Source of the DNA: Leishmania donovani
Taxonomy: Eukaryota; Euglenozoa; Kinetoplastea; Trypanosomatida; Trypanosomatidae
DNA length: 64,000 nt
Direction: 5' to 3'
NCBI RefSeq assembly: GCF_000227135.1
Contig: NC_018263.1
Span: 2,000,368 to 2,064,367, forward strand
The notes beneath the pieces were generated by a model. That model made no database searches and was not told the origin of the DNA. It saw nothing but the letters and a program-made list of their open reading frames with translations. How positions within the stretch are numbered: the first letter of the stretch is position 1; every line of letters starts with the position of its first letter. Both the position numbers and the translations under genes were made by a program. This document shows, piece by piece, positions 9,388-19,888 of the stretch.

Positions 9388-12037
9388 TGTTGGGCGGGTT
9401 GGGGGGTTGTTTGCGTTGGTGGCCGACCTCGCGAACAGAGAGGGTCCGAAAAGCACGGTCGCACAGGACGCGTATGAGGATATGAGTGTCTGCGTGTATG
9501 TTGATGCGGAACGCAACGATCTCGAACAAACGCAAACCCGAGACAAAAAAAGGCGCCTACGGTGGAATCGCAACAAATATGAAGAAGGGAATAGGGTGGT
9601 ATGGCGGGGAGGTCTTCGATGTGGGCAAGGGGGCGCCCAGTGGCGTCGAGATTGACGAGTAGGGAGATCGGTGATGGGTGCGGCAAAAGCTCCCCAAGCA
9701 ACGAGACCGCGGGCGAGCTGTAATGGGCGTAAGAAAAGGGAACAGGGAGAAACGAAGTGTCAGCTATACGCGCTCTCTAATCGTGCGGTGGCGCAGTCGA
9801 CCGTGGCGACAGCAAGAAAGACGTTCGAGAATGCGGCGCATCGTGAAGACACGAGGAGCGGAAACAGGACAGAAAAAAAGCGCAACAGTGGGGTTGGAGA
9901 GGGAAACGACAGTCTTGTCATGACCAGAGGTGATTGAAGAGGGACAGATGCAAATCAGTTGCGTAGTGACACAGCAGCTGTGCTCGCTGTTGGTTCGGCC
10001 AATCCCAGTAAATCTCCATTAGACAACGGCATTACCACTACCTTGCAGGGAAACACAGCGGAACATCATTCAAGTCTCGCCTTACACCTCACATGAGCCT
10101 TTAGGCCAACGGTGACACCCCGCCAGAATCGAAAAGCCCTCTATCACAGCCGAAGAAGAACAATGCAGACGACAAAAACGAGCCAGTCCGACACACCTGC
10201 TTGTGGTCCCGTCCCCCATCGAAGGACTGTGAGTCCTTTCCTTCGTCTACATACTTGAGGCAGGGGGGCGTGTGAGGACCCACACATCACCTCTACAGAA
10301 CTCTGCGTTTCGCGCTTAACGAAGGGTGTTGTTTCGAAGTGAGGATACGTTCTATTCAATGTAGTCGCACACACGCTGAAGCGCTCTCTAAAGAATGATG
10401 GCGTGGTGGCTGCGCCCAAGAAAAAACGCACGACAGTGAAGACAAAAATAGGGCTACAGGTCTGTGCGTGCGCGTTTGTGGATGTATCTTGGCCGCTTGT
10501 GAGGCAGGGAAGGGGGGAACATGGGAAGAGAGCTCGGCAAAAGAAAGGCATAAATGCTTTGTGTACGGCGTGAGGGTGAGGGCGGAGGCACCTGTGTGTT
10601 GTCACCCTCCACACATCGGCGTATCATTCCCTCTCCCTCTCTTTGTGGCTCTTCTGCGAAGAAGCCGAAGCATCGAAAGAAAGCGAAACGTGCTTGAGCC
10701 GCAACGCACAATGCGCCCCGCACGCAAGTCCGAATGTGACACACACACACACACACACACAAAAAGAAAAAACGACAGGCCAAGCGAGAAACAATCAAAT
10801 GCGCCTTTGTTTTCTTTTCTTGTCTGTGCGCATCTCCCCCGCTTCCTCCCCGCTAGCCCAGCACAACAGTCAAAAAGGATCCACGGCAAGGAGGAAAGCC
10901 GGAGCGGGCACTCGAAGCATACACGCACGCACACGCCCACACGCACATGCACACACGCCGACGCAGCGACGCGGTCTACTCTTAAAGCCGAGGCACAGAT
11001 GAAGGAGAATGAGAGAAGAACCAGAATAAAAAAAAAAGACACATAGAGACGGGAGGACGCAGTGTTTGTCGAGTCCACAGAGAAGGTGTGTGCACCACCA
11101 AATCACGAAGGCATCAGCGACAGAAAAAAAAGAAAACTTAACATGCGCTGTTGTACATTCCGCTCTCCTCGTGTGTGCGCGCGTGCGTGTGCGTGCGTGT
11201 GTGTGTGTGCCTAGATGGTTTCTGCGTAACTGAACAAAGAAAAACACACACGACCACATCTAGATGAGGATGTGGTAAGGGGGTGGGGGTGAGGGGGAGG
11301 TGAGACAAGGAGCACAGTGAGTGAAAGCTGCCGACATGGCAAGCAATCGGCACCCCATCGCACACCCGCGCACACGGAGAAGACAAAATAAAAGCGAGAA
11401 CATATGCATGAATGCGTACAGGTGAGAGAGGCAGCGGTACAGGAAGCAAACCTAAAAAGAAAAGCAAGCCACGAGGACGAGGAAAGGCAAGCAACGAAAA
11501 ACAAACGAAAAGGAGACACATAATGGGCGCGGCAAAGCCCCGGCATCACTACAGACACGTTGGGGGAAAAGGAGGAGAAAACAACACATCATCGCAAGAA
11601 ACCTCCACGTCTACGTGTGCCGCACCTTCCATTACTGGTCTTGCGCCGGCGATTTGCCAACTCTAGCGACCAGGAGCATCAAGGAGGAGGGGCAACGGGA
11701 CTAGCGGACGGCCATCAAGAATGCCGAGCGAGTGCATCTGAGCACGCTCTCCCCGTGCTCTGTTCGAATTTTCATGCCCGTACTGCTCGTGAATGCTCAA
11801 ACAGATGTGGCGAAACAACAGCAAAGAAAGTGAGAGACAACGCGAAACGCAAACAACAAAAAAGGGCAAGCTACCGAAAATCATAATAATGAAAAAAAGC
11901 GACAACGCACTGAACGAAGGCAAGTCGACGATGCGCCTTGGGGAATGTACAGGGGACTGTGTGTGCGTGTGTGCCTGTGCACGCACAGAGACTCGTACAC
12001 GCGGAGTACTCGAAGAAAGAACGTCAGAGCTGCCGCG
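9388..12037. other. Intergenic: 5' flank of VHS gene, 3' flank of kinesin-like gene
   Basis: No credible gene is seen. The region carries an (AC)11 run (10739-10760), other CA-rich stretches (10920-10960, 11170-11210) and many minus-strand pyrimidine tracts. Open frames here translate these repeats and have no protein-like composition. Confidence 0.6.
10739..10760. repeat. (AC)11 microsatellite
   Basis: Eleven uninterrupted AC units on the plus strand, followed by A-rich sequence, in the 3' flank of the kinesin-like gene. Confidence 0.9.
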
Positions 12038-13915
12038 CTACATGAGGTTGCACTGGCACTGCGACTTTTTCTTGTCGATCTCATCTTGCAGGCGGCGAAT
12101 CTCGCTCTGTGTCTCGGATATCTCTTTCTCATACTTGGCGATCTCCTCCTCCAGCTCCGCCTTCTCCCGACTCGGCGCTGCAGCTTTATAGGCGATGTCG
12201 TATTCTGCTTGAATTGCGCGCATTCGCTCTTCGGTTTTGTCTAGCTCCCTCGCAGTGGAGCGCTCTCGCTCGATCCTTTGAATCTCGGCGTCCGCATTCT
12301 TCTTCTCATCCGACTCGCTGATGAGCATCCTCCGCTGCTCATCAGGAGAGGCAACGTTAAAGGCCTCAATGCTCTCTGTTTTCCTGTCCTCCTCCCTGCA
12401 CTCGTTGAGGCGCTCCTCGTAGATGGCAGTGTTCGCCTTCTGCTTCTTCAACATGGTCTCCACTGCCTCCGCGCGCACCTTCGCGTCGTCCGCGTCGCGC
12501 ATCTGCCTCTTCGACGCCGCGTCGAGGGACATCTGCATCTGTTGGAACTCCTTGATCTCTGCCCGCTTCTTGTTCAGCTCCGTGTTCATCTGCTTGCGCG
12601 CACGGTTCGAGCGTTCGGCCTCCATGTTTCGGCCGATCGTCGCCAGCTTTACCTGTTTGTGCGACTCAGTGATTTCGTTCGTCGTCTTGTTATAGTTAGC
12701 CTCCTGCTTCATCAACTCCACCTCCCGCACGTTCAGCTCGTTCTGCACGACCGACAGCGCCTCATGCGTCTTTCTCTCCTCCACCTGCAGGTCCTTTACC
12801 TCGTCCGCCAGCCGGCGCATCTCCACGAAGCTCTCATCGTGGAGCAGCTGCGGGTTGCCCTTCAGCTTCTTCACCTTCACGCTAAACTGAAGCGTGTTGA
12901 TGTCTTCTCGCATATGCTCGTAATACGGGCTGACGCACGAGATCATGTTCAGATGGAAGCCCTGCTGCAGCAGCGATGGGAACAGCTTCGTGAAGGCACT
13001 CTCGCGTACCGGCACCTTCGCCAGCGGATTCTCCCCGCTGTCGTGCTCCACGGCGACATCGATGCAGCGCTGGAAGGCGGACGGCATGTTGCGCAGGAGC
13101 ACAAACAGCACCTGCACGCGACGTGACTTGCTCACGGACTGGTTCACGTTCTCCGGATCCTCAAACTCGAACGTTTCTGTGAAGCGGAAGGAGACGGTGT
13201 GTGTGCTGTTCCGCTTTTCCACAATGCGGTAGAGCTGCTGAATCACCTTTAGCAGCTCCGGCGTGCTATCTGCATCGACGCTGTTGACACCCACCAGCCG
13301 CGGCCCGCTGGGGGTCGATAGCAGCTTCAGTGAATCTGCGGAAGTCTGGATGCTGCCACCGTGCCGGCCCGTGGCGAGGAGGTCAACGTAGGTCTCACCG
13401 GAGATGTCCACCGCCTCCAGTTCCACGCTGAGGGAGCTGTTGGTTTGCGCGTTCATTTTGAAGGAGGAAATGATGTCCTCAGCAAAGCGGGGCAAAATGC
13501 CGCGGTGGGCGCCTTCGGCCTCGCCGCCATAGAGGGTGTAGAAGCGGCCGCTACTGCTGGCACCGGCGACGCAGAAGGCGGTATTGTAGCCCTCCACGAT
13601 CGCCGGTATCATCGGCGCCACGACACGATTGTAAACATCCTGCTGTGTGGCGGGCCTCTTCTTATTCGAAGACTTCAACGCCTCCTCTCCGGGCTCCTGA
13701 AATGACCAGAGCACCTCGCTGACCGCGAATACGGCGTTGCGGCGCACCTCAAAGTAGTTTTGAGGGTCGAGGACAGAGATGATGTTATTGCCGTCCCATT
13801 GGAGGATGCCGCGGGGGATGGCGCTGTCCTCGGGGCACACCTTCGCCTCAGACGCCGTGAAGGGGCGCACGCGCACGAAGCTGCGGCACGTGCTGGACTT
13901 CAGACTCATCGTCAT
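12038..13915 (-). CDS. Divergent kinesin-like protein without P-loop, with C-terminal CaaX box
   Basis: This encodes 625 residues. Residues about 10-355 follow the order of a kinesin motor: an FVRVRPFT start (normally VRVRP), the FAVSEVLW region, then QDVYNRVVAPMIPAIVEGYNTAF, which corresponds to the helix before the P-loop. The P-loop itself is AGASSSGR (117-124) instead of GQTGSGKT, so the lysine and following Thr/Ser that hold ATP are absent. I also see no SSRSH switch I and no DLAGSE switch II; the place of the latter reads VLFVLLRNMPSAF. Residues about 365-620 are heptad-rich coiled coil. The chain ends CQCNLM, which is a CaaX box (C-N-L-M) with an adjacent Cys. The inferred role is a non-motile, possibly lipid-anchored scaffold. 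The ATG at 13915 may be replaced by a second ATG at 13909, because the first AG after the pyrimidine tract lies only 2 nt upstream. Confidence 0.75.
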   Translation of the reverse strand: MTMSLKSSTCRSFVRVRPFTASEAKVCPEDSAIPRGILQWDGNNIISVLDPQNYFEVRRNAVFAVSEVLWSFQEPGEEALKSSNKKRPATQQDVYNRVVAPMIPAIVEGYNTAFCVAGASSSGRFYTLYGGEAEGAHRGILPRFAEDIISSFKMNAQTNSSLSVELEAVDISGETYVDLLATGRHGGSIQTSADSLKLLSTPSGPRLVGVNSVDADSTPELLKVIQQLYRIVEKRNSTHTVSFRFTETFEFEDPENVNQSVSKSRRVQVLFVLLRNMPSAFQRCIDVAVEHDSGENPLAKVPVRESAFTKLFPSLLQQGFHLNMISCVSPYYEHMREDINTLQFSVKVKKLKGNPQLLHDESFVEMRRLADEVKDLQVEERKTHEALSVVQNELNVREVELMKQEANYNKTTNEITESHKQVKLATIGRNMEAERSNRARKQMNTELNKKRAEIKEFQQMQMSLDAASKRQMRDADDAKVRAEAVETMLKKQKANTAIYEERLNECREEDRKTESIEAFNVASPDEQRRMLISESDEKKNADAEIQRIERERSTARELDKTEERMRAIQAEYDIAYKAAAPSREKAELEEEIAKYEKEISETQSEIRRLQDEIDKKKSQCQCNLM

Positions 13916-14708
13916 GGCTCCGTTAAACGCAAAGGAGGAAGAAGATTAGAGAGAAGCGCGGGAGAAAAAAAAAACACACACACAGGCAATGCAAAGCAGT
14001 CGAAACCCACTACGGTTGTCGGGTGAGCGACGCGATATCACTGCAAGCGTTTGCACGCGTATATATAAATATATGTATGCAGGTGTTTGTTGTATGCGAG
14101 AAGAAGGCGATGGCAACGTGCACCGTGTACGGGTAACGGAGGGAGGGAAGGGGATGCGGTAGAGTCGCGGCGCGGATATCCTGTCCGTGGCGGATCGGCG
14201 GTTGAAGAAATCGCCCCACTCGGCATTAAGGAGACGAAGGAGAGAAAGAGGCACATAGAGGACGAAAAGATGAGACGTATGCAATATGGCATTCTGCACA
14301 GTTCCTCAAGGGCCAATGAGCACCAATAGAAACAGCTGCAGCCGTTTGCCTTGTTGCGCGTGTGGTGGGTCGTGAATGAAGTGAGCTGCCGACGCGCACA
14401 CACATGCACATGGAGGGACACAGTGCTTCCAACAAGGGGACCCAAAAGGGTCAAGGAAGCAGCGAGAGACCCGCACCTGCAACAGCAAGAACAACAAAAA
14501 AGCGAACATGCCCGTGCCCTCTCCCACTTCCGCCCTCCCGAAAAAGAGGAGATACACATCTGGCACGTCATACTTCCTGTCAAAACCGTACTTCGCATCA
14601 GCCTTACGTGCCTGCGTTGTAGTTTAAGCGGTCGTGCACGTTGGAGAAACTGAAAAGTAGCACACAGAAGACAACAGTAAGAGCGCACAAAAAAAAGGGG
14701 GTGCTACC
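13916..14708. other. Intergenic: 5' flank of kinesin-like gene, 3' flank of CWC22
   Basis: It holds the pyrimidine tract of the kinesin-like gene, a TA-rich run near 14058-14080, and CA-rich sequence near 14395-14410. No gene is supported on either strand. Confidence 0.6.
13918..13919 (-). promoter_or_regulatory. Likely spliced-leader acceptor AG for the kinesin-like mRNA, almost touching the ATG
   Basis: The complement of 13922-13970 is a strong pyrimidine tract. The first AG after it is at 13919-13918, leaving only CC before the ATG at 13915. No other AG lies between tract and start. The predicted 5'UTR after the spliced leader is therefore 2 nt. Confidence 0.45.
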
Positions 14709-16406
14709 TTAGTAGTCCACGCGCGCACGCTTCTGAGCCGCCCGCTCCTCTTCAAGCGCAGCTCGTAGAGGCGCCGTCATTTCGGGCAGCCCCATCGCCA
14801 CGTACAAGTTCACCGCACTCTTCAGCGCCTCGACTCCTTGATTGAGCGGGAACAATCGTTGGGTGTGCCAGCGCAACTCCTCGTCCTTCTGAAACCGCTC
14901 CATGATACCCGGCATGCCAATCTCCTCCGCCACTCCTTTGAAGAGATACTGGATTATGAGACGCTGCGATTCACTGTTCTCGACTATATCGAGACAGCTC
15001 AGGCAGCGGCTCCAGTACACCGAGTTGGTGCGGAGCAGATGGCTGTACACCTTGCATGTGTACTCGATCTGCTTCAACGTTAGCTCGCTCGCGCTCTCGT
15101 AGCGCGCGTGGAACGCCTCCACAAAGAAGGCCTGAAAACGGGCGTTGCTCTTGCACAGTCGCTCCGCTGCCATACTGTACATTTTGCGGTAGGCTCGCTC
15201 TTCGCAGCAGCCCTCAATCACCATGAAGCAGATGGTCCGCTCCGTCTGCGGCTGCATCTGTCTCAGAATCTTGTGTACCGCCTCATCGGCGCGGATGCTG
15301 CTACGCATCGCCAGGTACACCTCACGCCGGAGCTTGCGCTCCTCGGCGTCTATGAGGGTCTTGGATGCATCCAGCTCCGCACTCGTGGGCAACGAAGCGG
15401 CCTCGGATGCAGCCGCACCTGCCCCAGCAGATGGGCCATCGGCGGCCTCCTCGCCGTCCTCACCGCCTCCCTTCTCATCCTCATCCCCCTCGGCGTCTGC
15501 GACCTGCTGCAGCAGCTCCACCTCCCAGTCTTCGCCGAGAATAGCCTTGCGCACCGCTTCGTACTGCTCCTCGTGAGTGTCGTACTCGGCATCGAACGCG
15601 TACCGGTCCAGCGTATCCTCCGTCGGGTACTTCTCGTCCAGGTCCATCTCATGCTTCTGCTGCATCTCCAGGTCAAAGAGAACGAGGTAGTCCGGAATCG
15701 CCTCCTCCCTTTCCTTGCGCCGCTCCCACTCCTGCACCTCCTTCAGGCACGACTCGAGCACCGCCTGGGAGCGGGTGGACAGCCGCAGCTCCTCGTCATC
15801 CATGGCCAACAAATCTCGAAAGGGTGTTAGGATTTGCTCGTGGAAGGACCGTCGCTCGTTAAGCGACATCACCTTAAACGTCTCCCTGAACAGCTTCGCC
15901 GCTTGATCAATGTCCTCGTCGCTCCGCTTCTCCGACGTTAGGTGCTTCAGTAAAAGCTGATAGATGATGTCCACCTCGACAACGTTTAGCAGGAAGAGCC
16001 ACCCCAGGTAGCGACTTGCGTTCTCGACGTAGCGCCAGTCTTTGCGCAGGTAGGCACGATTCCACTGCACCACAAGGCGCCTGCAGAGCAGCTCAACCAC
16101 CGTCGGAAGATCTTTGTTGATGCGGCTGGTCAAAGCGGCCAGCACCGGCGTAAGATCCGGATCCACCTGCTGCGTGCGCATCATACTACGGGCAAACAAG
16201 CCACGGCCGCGGATGAGGTTTTCACGGAAGAGTTCCACGGCTGACTGTTGCAGGTTGTCTTTGTTCACCCTGTTCACCACGCCGGTGATGCTGCGGCTTA
16301 GCGCGCGCCATGCCTCTTGCTGAAACGCCACCGAGCCGGTAGAGGTCAGGTCGTCGGAGGACGAGGCCACTGCTTCACGTCGGTGAGGAGGAACGTAGCG
16401 AGACAT
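14709..16406 (-). CDS. CWC22: Pre-mRNA-splicing factor CWC22 homologue
   Basis: This encodes 565 residues with the CWC22 layout. A MIF4G domain lies at about 35-215, starting EAWRALSRSITGVVNRVNKDN and including the family hallmark ENLIRGRGLFARS (62-74). An acidic linker (GDEDEKGGGEDGEEA) follows, then an MA3 domain at about 385-495 (RREVYLAMRSSIRADEAVHKIL, CFMVIEGCCEERAYRKMYSM). The C-terminal part (GVAEEIGMPGIMERF, LYVAMGLPEMTAPLR) matches the end of the conserved core. In other eukaryotes CWC22 joins the spliceosome and holds eIF4A3. In trypanosomatids it should act in the nucleus, mainly on trans-splicing. The ATG at 16406 gives MSRYVPPHRR; the preceding 25 in-frame codons look like UTR. 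The RS-rich C-terminus of animal homologues is absent. The family call is strong. Confidence 0.9.
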   Translation of the reverse strand: MSRYVPPHRREAVASSSDDLTSTGSVAFQQEAWRALSRSITGVVNRVNKDNLQQSAVELFRENLIRGRGLFARSMMRTQQVDPDLTPVLAALTSRINKDLPTVVELLCRRLVVQWNRAYLRKDWRYVENASRYLGWLFLLNVVEVDIIYQLLLKHLTSEKRSDEDIDQAAKLFRETFKVMSLNERRSFHEQILTPFRDLLAMDDEELRLSTRSQAVLESCLKEVQEWERRKEREEAIPDYLVLFDLEMQQKHEMDLDEKYPTEDTLDRYAFDAEYDTHEEQYEAVRKAILGEDWEVELLQQVADAEGDEDEKGGGEDGEEAADGPSAGAGAAASEAASLPTSAELDASKTLIDAEERKLRREVYLAMRSSIRADEAVHKILRQMQPQTERTICFMVIEGCCEERAYRKMYSMAAERLCKSNARFQAFFVEAFHARYESASELTLKQIEYTCKVYSHLLRTNSVYWSRCLSCLDIVENSESQRLIIQYLFKGVAEEIGMPGIMERFQKDEELRWHTQRLFPLNQGVEALKSAVNLYVAMGLPEMTAPLRAALEEERAAQKRARVDY

Positions 16407-17610
16407 GGGAAAGCGACGCGAAAGCCGTCTGAGGCGGCTGTGTGCGTGAAGAAGCTGATCTGCTCGAAGCAGCAGAACCAAGGATGGGCTATGCGAAACC
16501 GAAAAAAAAATGCAAAATGCGCACCGAGTGCCTCACGAGTTGCCGCAAATCCTCCGTCGTGCGCGCTGCCCCTTTTGAGCTCTATGGGCACTTGGGTGTT
16601 GATGTCTCCGTCAGTGCGCTTGCTCGAATGTGGCCGGGGGGTGGCTTGCATCACCAGAATAAGAGTGAGTGAGTGTGCCGGTAAGCCAGCTCCGGCGAGA
16701 GACGAGAGGTAGAGGAGAGGGAGAGAAAGAGATCAGAGCATTGACGATTAAGGTGCGGAGAGGCGCACAGCGAGTGAGGGACGGAGCAGGAAAACACTCT
16801 GGAAGCACACATTAGTGTGCGCCAAAATGGAAGAAGGGGATGGTGTAACGAATCCGCAACAGTGTTCCGTACTCTTCAGGCGAGAACCGAGGTGACGCGC
16901 GCACGCTGCAGAAGTACGACTTCGAAAAACAGCAGAAAATAAGGGGCAGGGAACGAAAACGGTGTCCCTCGTTTCGAGAGAGACACAGCTGGCAGTCAAG
17001 GCGCAGGGAGATACTTCCGTCCGCGCCAGGTCTCACACCGCAGGAAACGGTTTCGCTTTCCCCATGTGCATGCAGGCATGCATGCTCACTCCCGAGCCCC
17101 CATCATGCTTCTGCGCGTGTGTATCTCTTTTTGCGTCCGTGTGCGGATGGATATACGTCTTGCCTGTCATAGAAAAAAAATTCGAAAAGATAGAGGGTAT
17201 CGAGAGGCATAGGAGACAACAGGACTAAGAAGGTGCCACGATGTGGTGGGACCGAGAAGAACTGCAAGTCGATCGGCCACAATGAGCGGAGACAGAGGCA
17301 CGCTAATCACAGAGAAAGGGGCACCAACACGCGCCCAGATGGTGGCCTCCGCTGCCATCGCTATCACTGCCTCCAGCAGCCGTCTGCATAGGAGGATGAC
17401 AATCACGCGCAAACTCAGCTTGGCAACTATTCCACATACAGAGGCACCACGGAGAGAGAACAACGATAACAGCGCACCCGAACTGTTGGAGGCCCGTCTG
17501 TATCTCAACACAGCATCAGCAGAGCGGAGAGAGAGAGCGCGAAAGACGTCAATCGTCCACTCCGCGCATGTGCAGAAGTCCAAGGCAAACGAAAGCCCCC
17601 CTCTCTCTTC
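16407..17610. other. Intergenic: 5' flank of CWC22, 3' flank of VPS28
   Basis: Nothing gene-like is seen. Scattered minus-strand pyrimidine tracts occur near 16700-16740 and 17165-17210. Short open frames on either strand lack recognisable protein composition. Confidence 0.6.
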
Positions 17611-18240
17611 CTACCTTCGCGTGGACAGCGTCGGATCACTCTCCAAGAACGCCTTAAAGCAGGCATACCCGCGATCTAGGTCGTAGGCGAAGTCACGCGC
17701 CGCGGACTCGTCCAACATGTCCGCGGCGCTCATGCTGTCCAGACGTCGCTGCCAATTCTGCAGGCGCACGCAGAACTCCTCCTTGCTCAGGCCCAGCTTT
17801 CGCAAGACTTGCAGAAGGTCGCCGAGAGGTGGGTTAAGAACATCGACGGAGGTCTGCTGGAGGCGCAGAGAGTCAAGCAAGGTGATGAAGTGGTCGCTAC
17901 ACTCCACCGACTGACGCGCGAGAAAGCGAGCGTTGTTTTCATTCGGGCTGCTCATCGGACCGTCCCGGATCGTCGCCCGTGCCGCCAGAAAGCGCGCGCA
18001 GTACTTGTCAAAGAAGTCATCGATCGTCGTGAAGTACGGGTTGCGTGCGCCCTGCAGGTGCGCTACGGTATTCTTGTACTTCTCCAGAAGCCTACGAACT
18101 GTGGTGTCGTACTGGTCTTGATTGATCAGGTCTCGGCGGTTGGCCTTCTCGATCTGCTCGATGGCAACGATGACGGCAAAAAGATCGGCGAGGTAGTCGA
18201 TATGCTGCCGATCCTCAGGCGGAATTTCAATCGACGCCAT
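17611..18240 (-). CDS. VPS28: VPS28, ESCRT-I subunit
   Basis: This encodes 209 residues, the typical VPS28 length (about 210-240). The N-terminal half (about 12-110) contains the conserved helical hairpin: ADLFAVIVAIEQIEKANRRDLI, TVRRLLEKYKNTVAHLQG and FFDKYCARFLAARATIRDG. This half packs with VPS23 and VPS37 in the ESCRT-I core. The C-terminal half (about 115-205) is the four-helix bundle (ECSDHFITLLDSLRLQQTSVD, PLGDLLQVLRKL, FCVRLQNWQRRLDSMSAADML, FAYDLDRGYACFKAFL) that links to ESCRT-II. Role: sorting of ubiquitinated cargo into multivesicular bodies. The start ATG at 18240 is the first in the frame. The family assignment is strong. Confidence 0.93.
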   Translation of the reverse strand: MASIEIPPEDRQHIDYLADLFAVIVAIEQIEKANRRDLINQDQYDTTVRRLLEKYKNTVAHLQGARNPYFTTIDDFFDKYCARFLAARATIRDGPMSSPNENNARFLARQSVECSDHFITLLDSLRLQQTSVDVLNPPLGDLLQVLRKLGLSKEEFCVRLQNWQRRLDSMSAADMLDESAARDFAYDLDRGYACFKAFLESDPTLSTRR

Positions 18241-19888
18241 CTCGTATCTTCTTACCGGCTATATGGAACAGGCAGGTAAGTGGATGTCAGAAACAAATAT
18301 GCACATATGTGTATGCGTGCACGCGTAAGAAAACACGCAGCGGCTTGTGCTGTTGCAGCGGCTGCCGCTTGTGAGCGCTTCGAGTGGCGCAGGTGAGGTA
18401 GGCAAACACAAAAAAAAAACGTGCACACAAACACTCGGCGATGAAACGAGGGGGCAAGCTGACAAAAGAACGTTTCCCGAAACGGCGCAATGCTCACTCC
18501 TAAGCGCCCCAGCACACGCGCTCGCACATGCCACGTAATTCGAACAAGAACAAAAAAAAAACAGAAAGAGGGAAGAGGGAAGAGAAAAAGACGAGATGCG
18601 AAGTCAGACTGGAGGTGCAGTACGACGGATAGATTTGCACGAGCCACCGCATACGTGCTATATCATGGCAACACCGATAGAACACCGCAAGCGCAAGACA
18701 CACCGTCCCCCCCCCCCAAAGCACACACACACACACCAGTGCATCTGGTCGATTGCCCTTATCACCGAGATATTCTATGCTGCCAGAAAACCTAGAAAAA
18801 AGAAGGGTGCGTCCCATCTCTGCTTGTGTGGCTTTCCACGATCCACTGATCACCAGTCGTCCTTTTGGCATCCTGTTGCCGCTGCATCCAGAGGAATACC
18901 TCAACAGAGCCTCTTTTGTGATTCGCTGAGAAAACGGCAGTCAAGCCCACGCACTGTCTTCTTTCCCGCGTCGCCTTCGCTTCGGTGAGAGATGTAGAGC
19001 GACAGCAGCACCCATTGTCAACGAGAGAGCCATCGATATGCATATCGCGGCTTGCGCACCGCATGAAAGCAAAGCAAGCAGCACACTTTTCAGCATGAGC
19101 AATAATTTTTTTTTTTGGCTGCTAGCCTGTCCATCCGACCACGAGCACGTCCGCAACAGTGTATACACGCCTCCGCAACCACAGCGCCCCAACCCTCTGG
19201 CCGCACGGCGGCGACATCTCCTGGTCGCCGAGAACGAGCCGCCCTGCGGGGTAGCAGAGGTGGTGGTGGTGGTGAGCCAGGCGCGTGCCGAATGAGCTCG
19301 AGGAACAAGTCGGCCAGCCTCCGGTGAGAGCCCTTCAGAGCCTCTGCAACCCGGCCGTATGCCATGCTTCCGGCACCCGTGCCCTCATATCAGCCCACCG
19401 CGTCGGAATCCCAGAGGCTCCGTACGCCTCGAACAAATGCGTTGTGGAGTTGATCGGTGTGCCTCTTGTTCTCCAATACGCACTGAATCCTCGACATGAT
19501 TCCTGGCAAGCTGGCACAGCCGTGCTCATGACAGCAAGCCTCCTCCGCACAGCGTCCGCCAAGCCCCGCCAGCGTACACCAAGAGACCGCCAGGCACACC
19601 TAAGGGCAGGCGGCAGGCTTTTTTGGCTTCCCCAGAAAGCGTAGGCAGTGGGTCCGGATACCGCGCGCTTATGTGGCCTGGTTCATCAGGGAAAGAGAAT
19701 GAAATCGAAGAGCAAGAAAAAAAAAGGAAGGCAGTCCACCCCAAACCTGCACGTGTGCGGTGTTCGGGTCGCTGCCGATGACTCATAACAACCGTCCTGC
19801 CGAGCGGTCTCGGTGTGTGTCTGTTTACGTTCTTTCCTGATCCGTCACGCCTTTCATGGTAGAGTGTGCGTGCGTGCTGCGGGGCTGT
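18241..19888. other. Intergenic: 5' flank of VPS28, 3' flank of aldehyde dehydrogenase, with a possible degraded gene
   Basis: CA-rich sequence lies at about 18718-18738, and pyrimidine tracts of VPS28 lie near 18380-18600 on the minus strand. Between about 19200 and 19700 the sequence becomes GC-rich, and short minus-strand frames look protein-like in pieces (see findings), but no intact gene can be supported. Confidence 0.5.

Noticed and set aside
10000..10030. Possible tRNA-like T-loop word near GGTTCGGCCAATCC
   Set aside because: No acceptor stem, D-loop or anticodon arm could be found around it.
12278..13126. 282-codon plus-strand open frame, Leu/Arg/His-rich
   Set aside because: It is the antisense shadow of the kinesin-like coiled coil; Leu/Arg/His-rich translations are typical of reversed GC-rich coding sequence.
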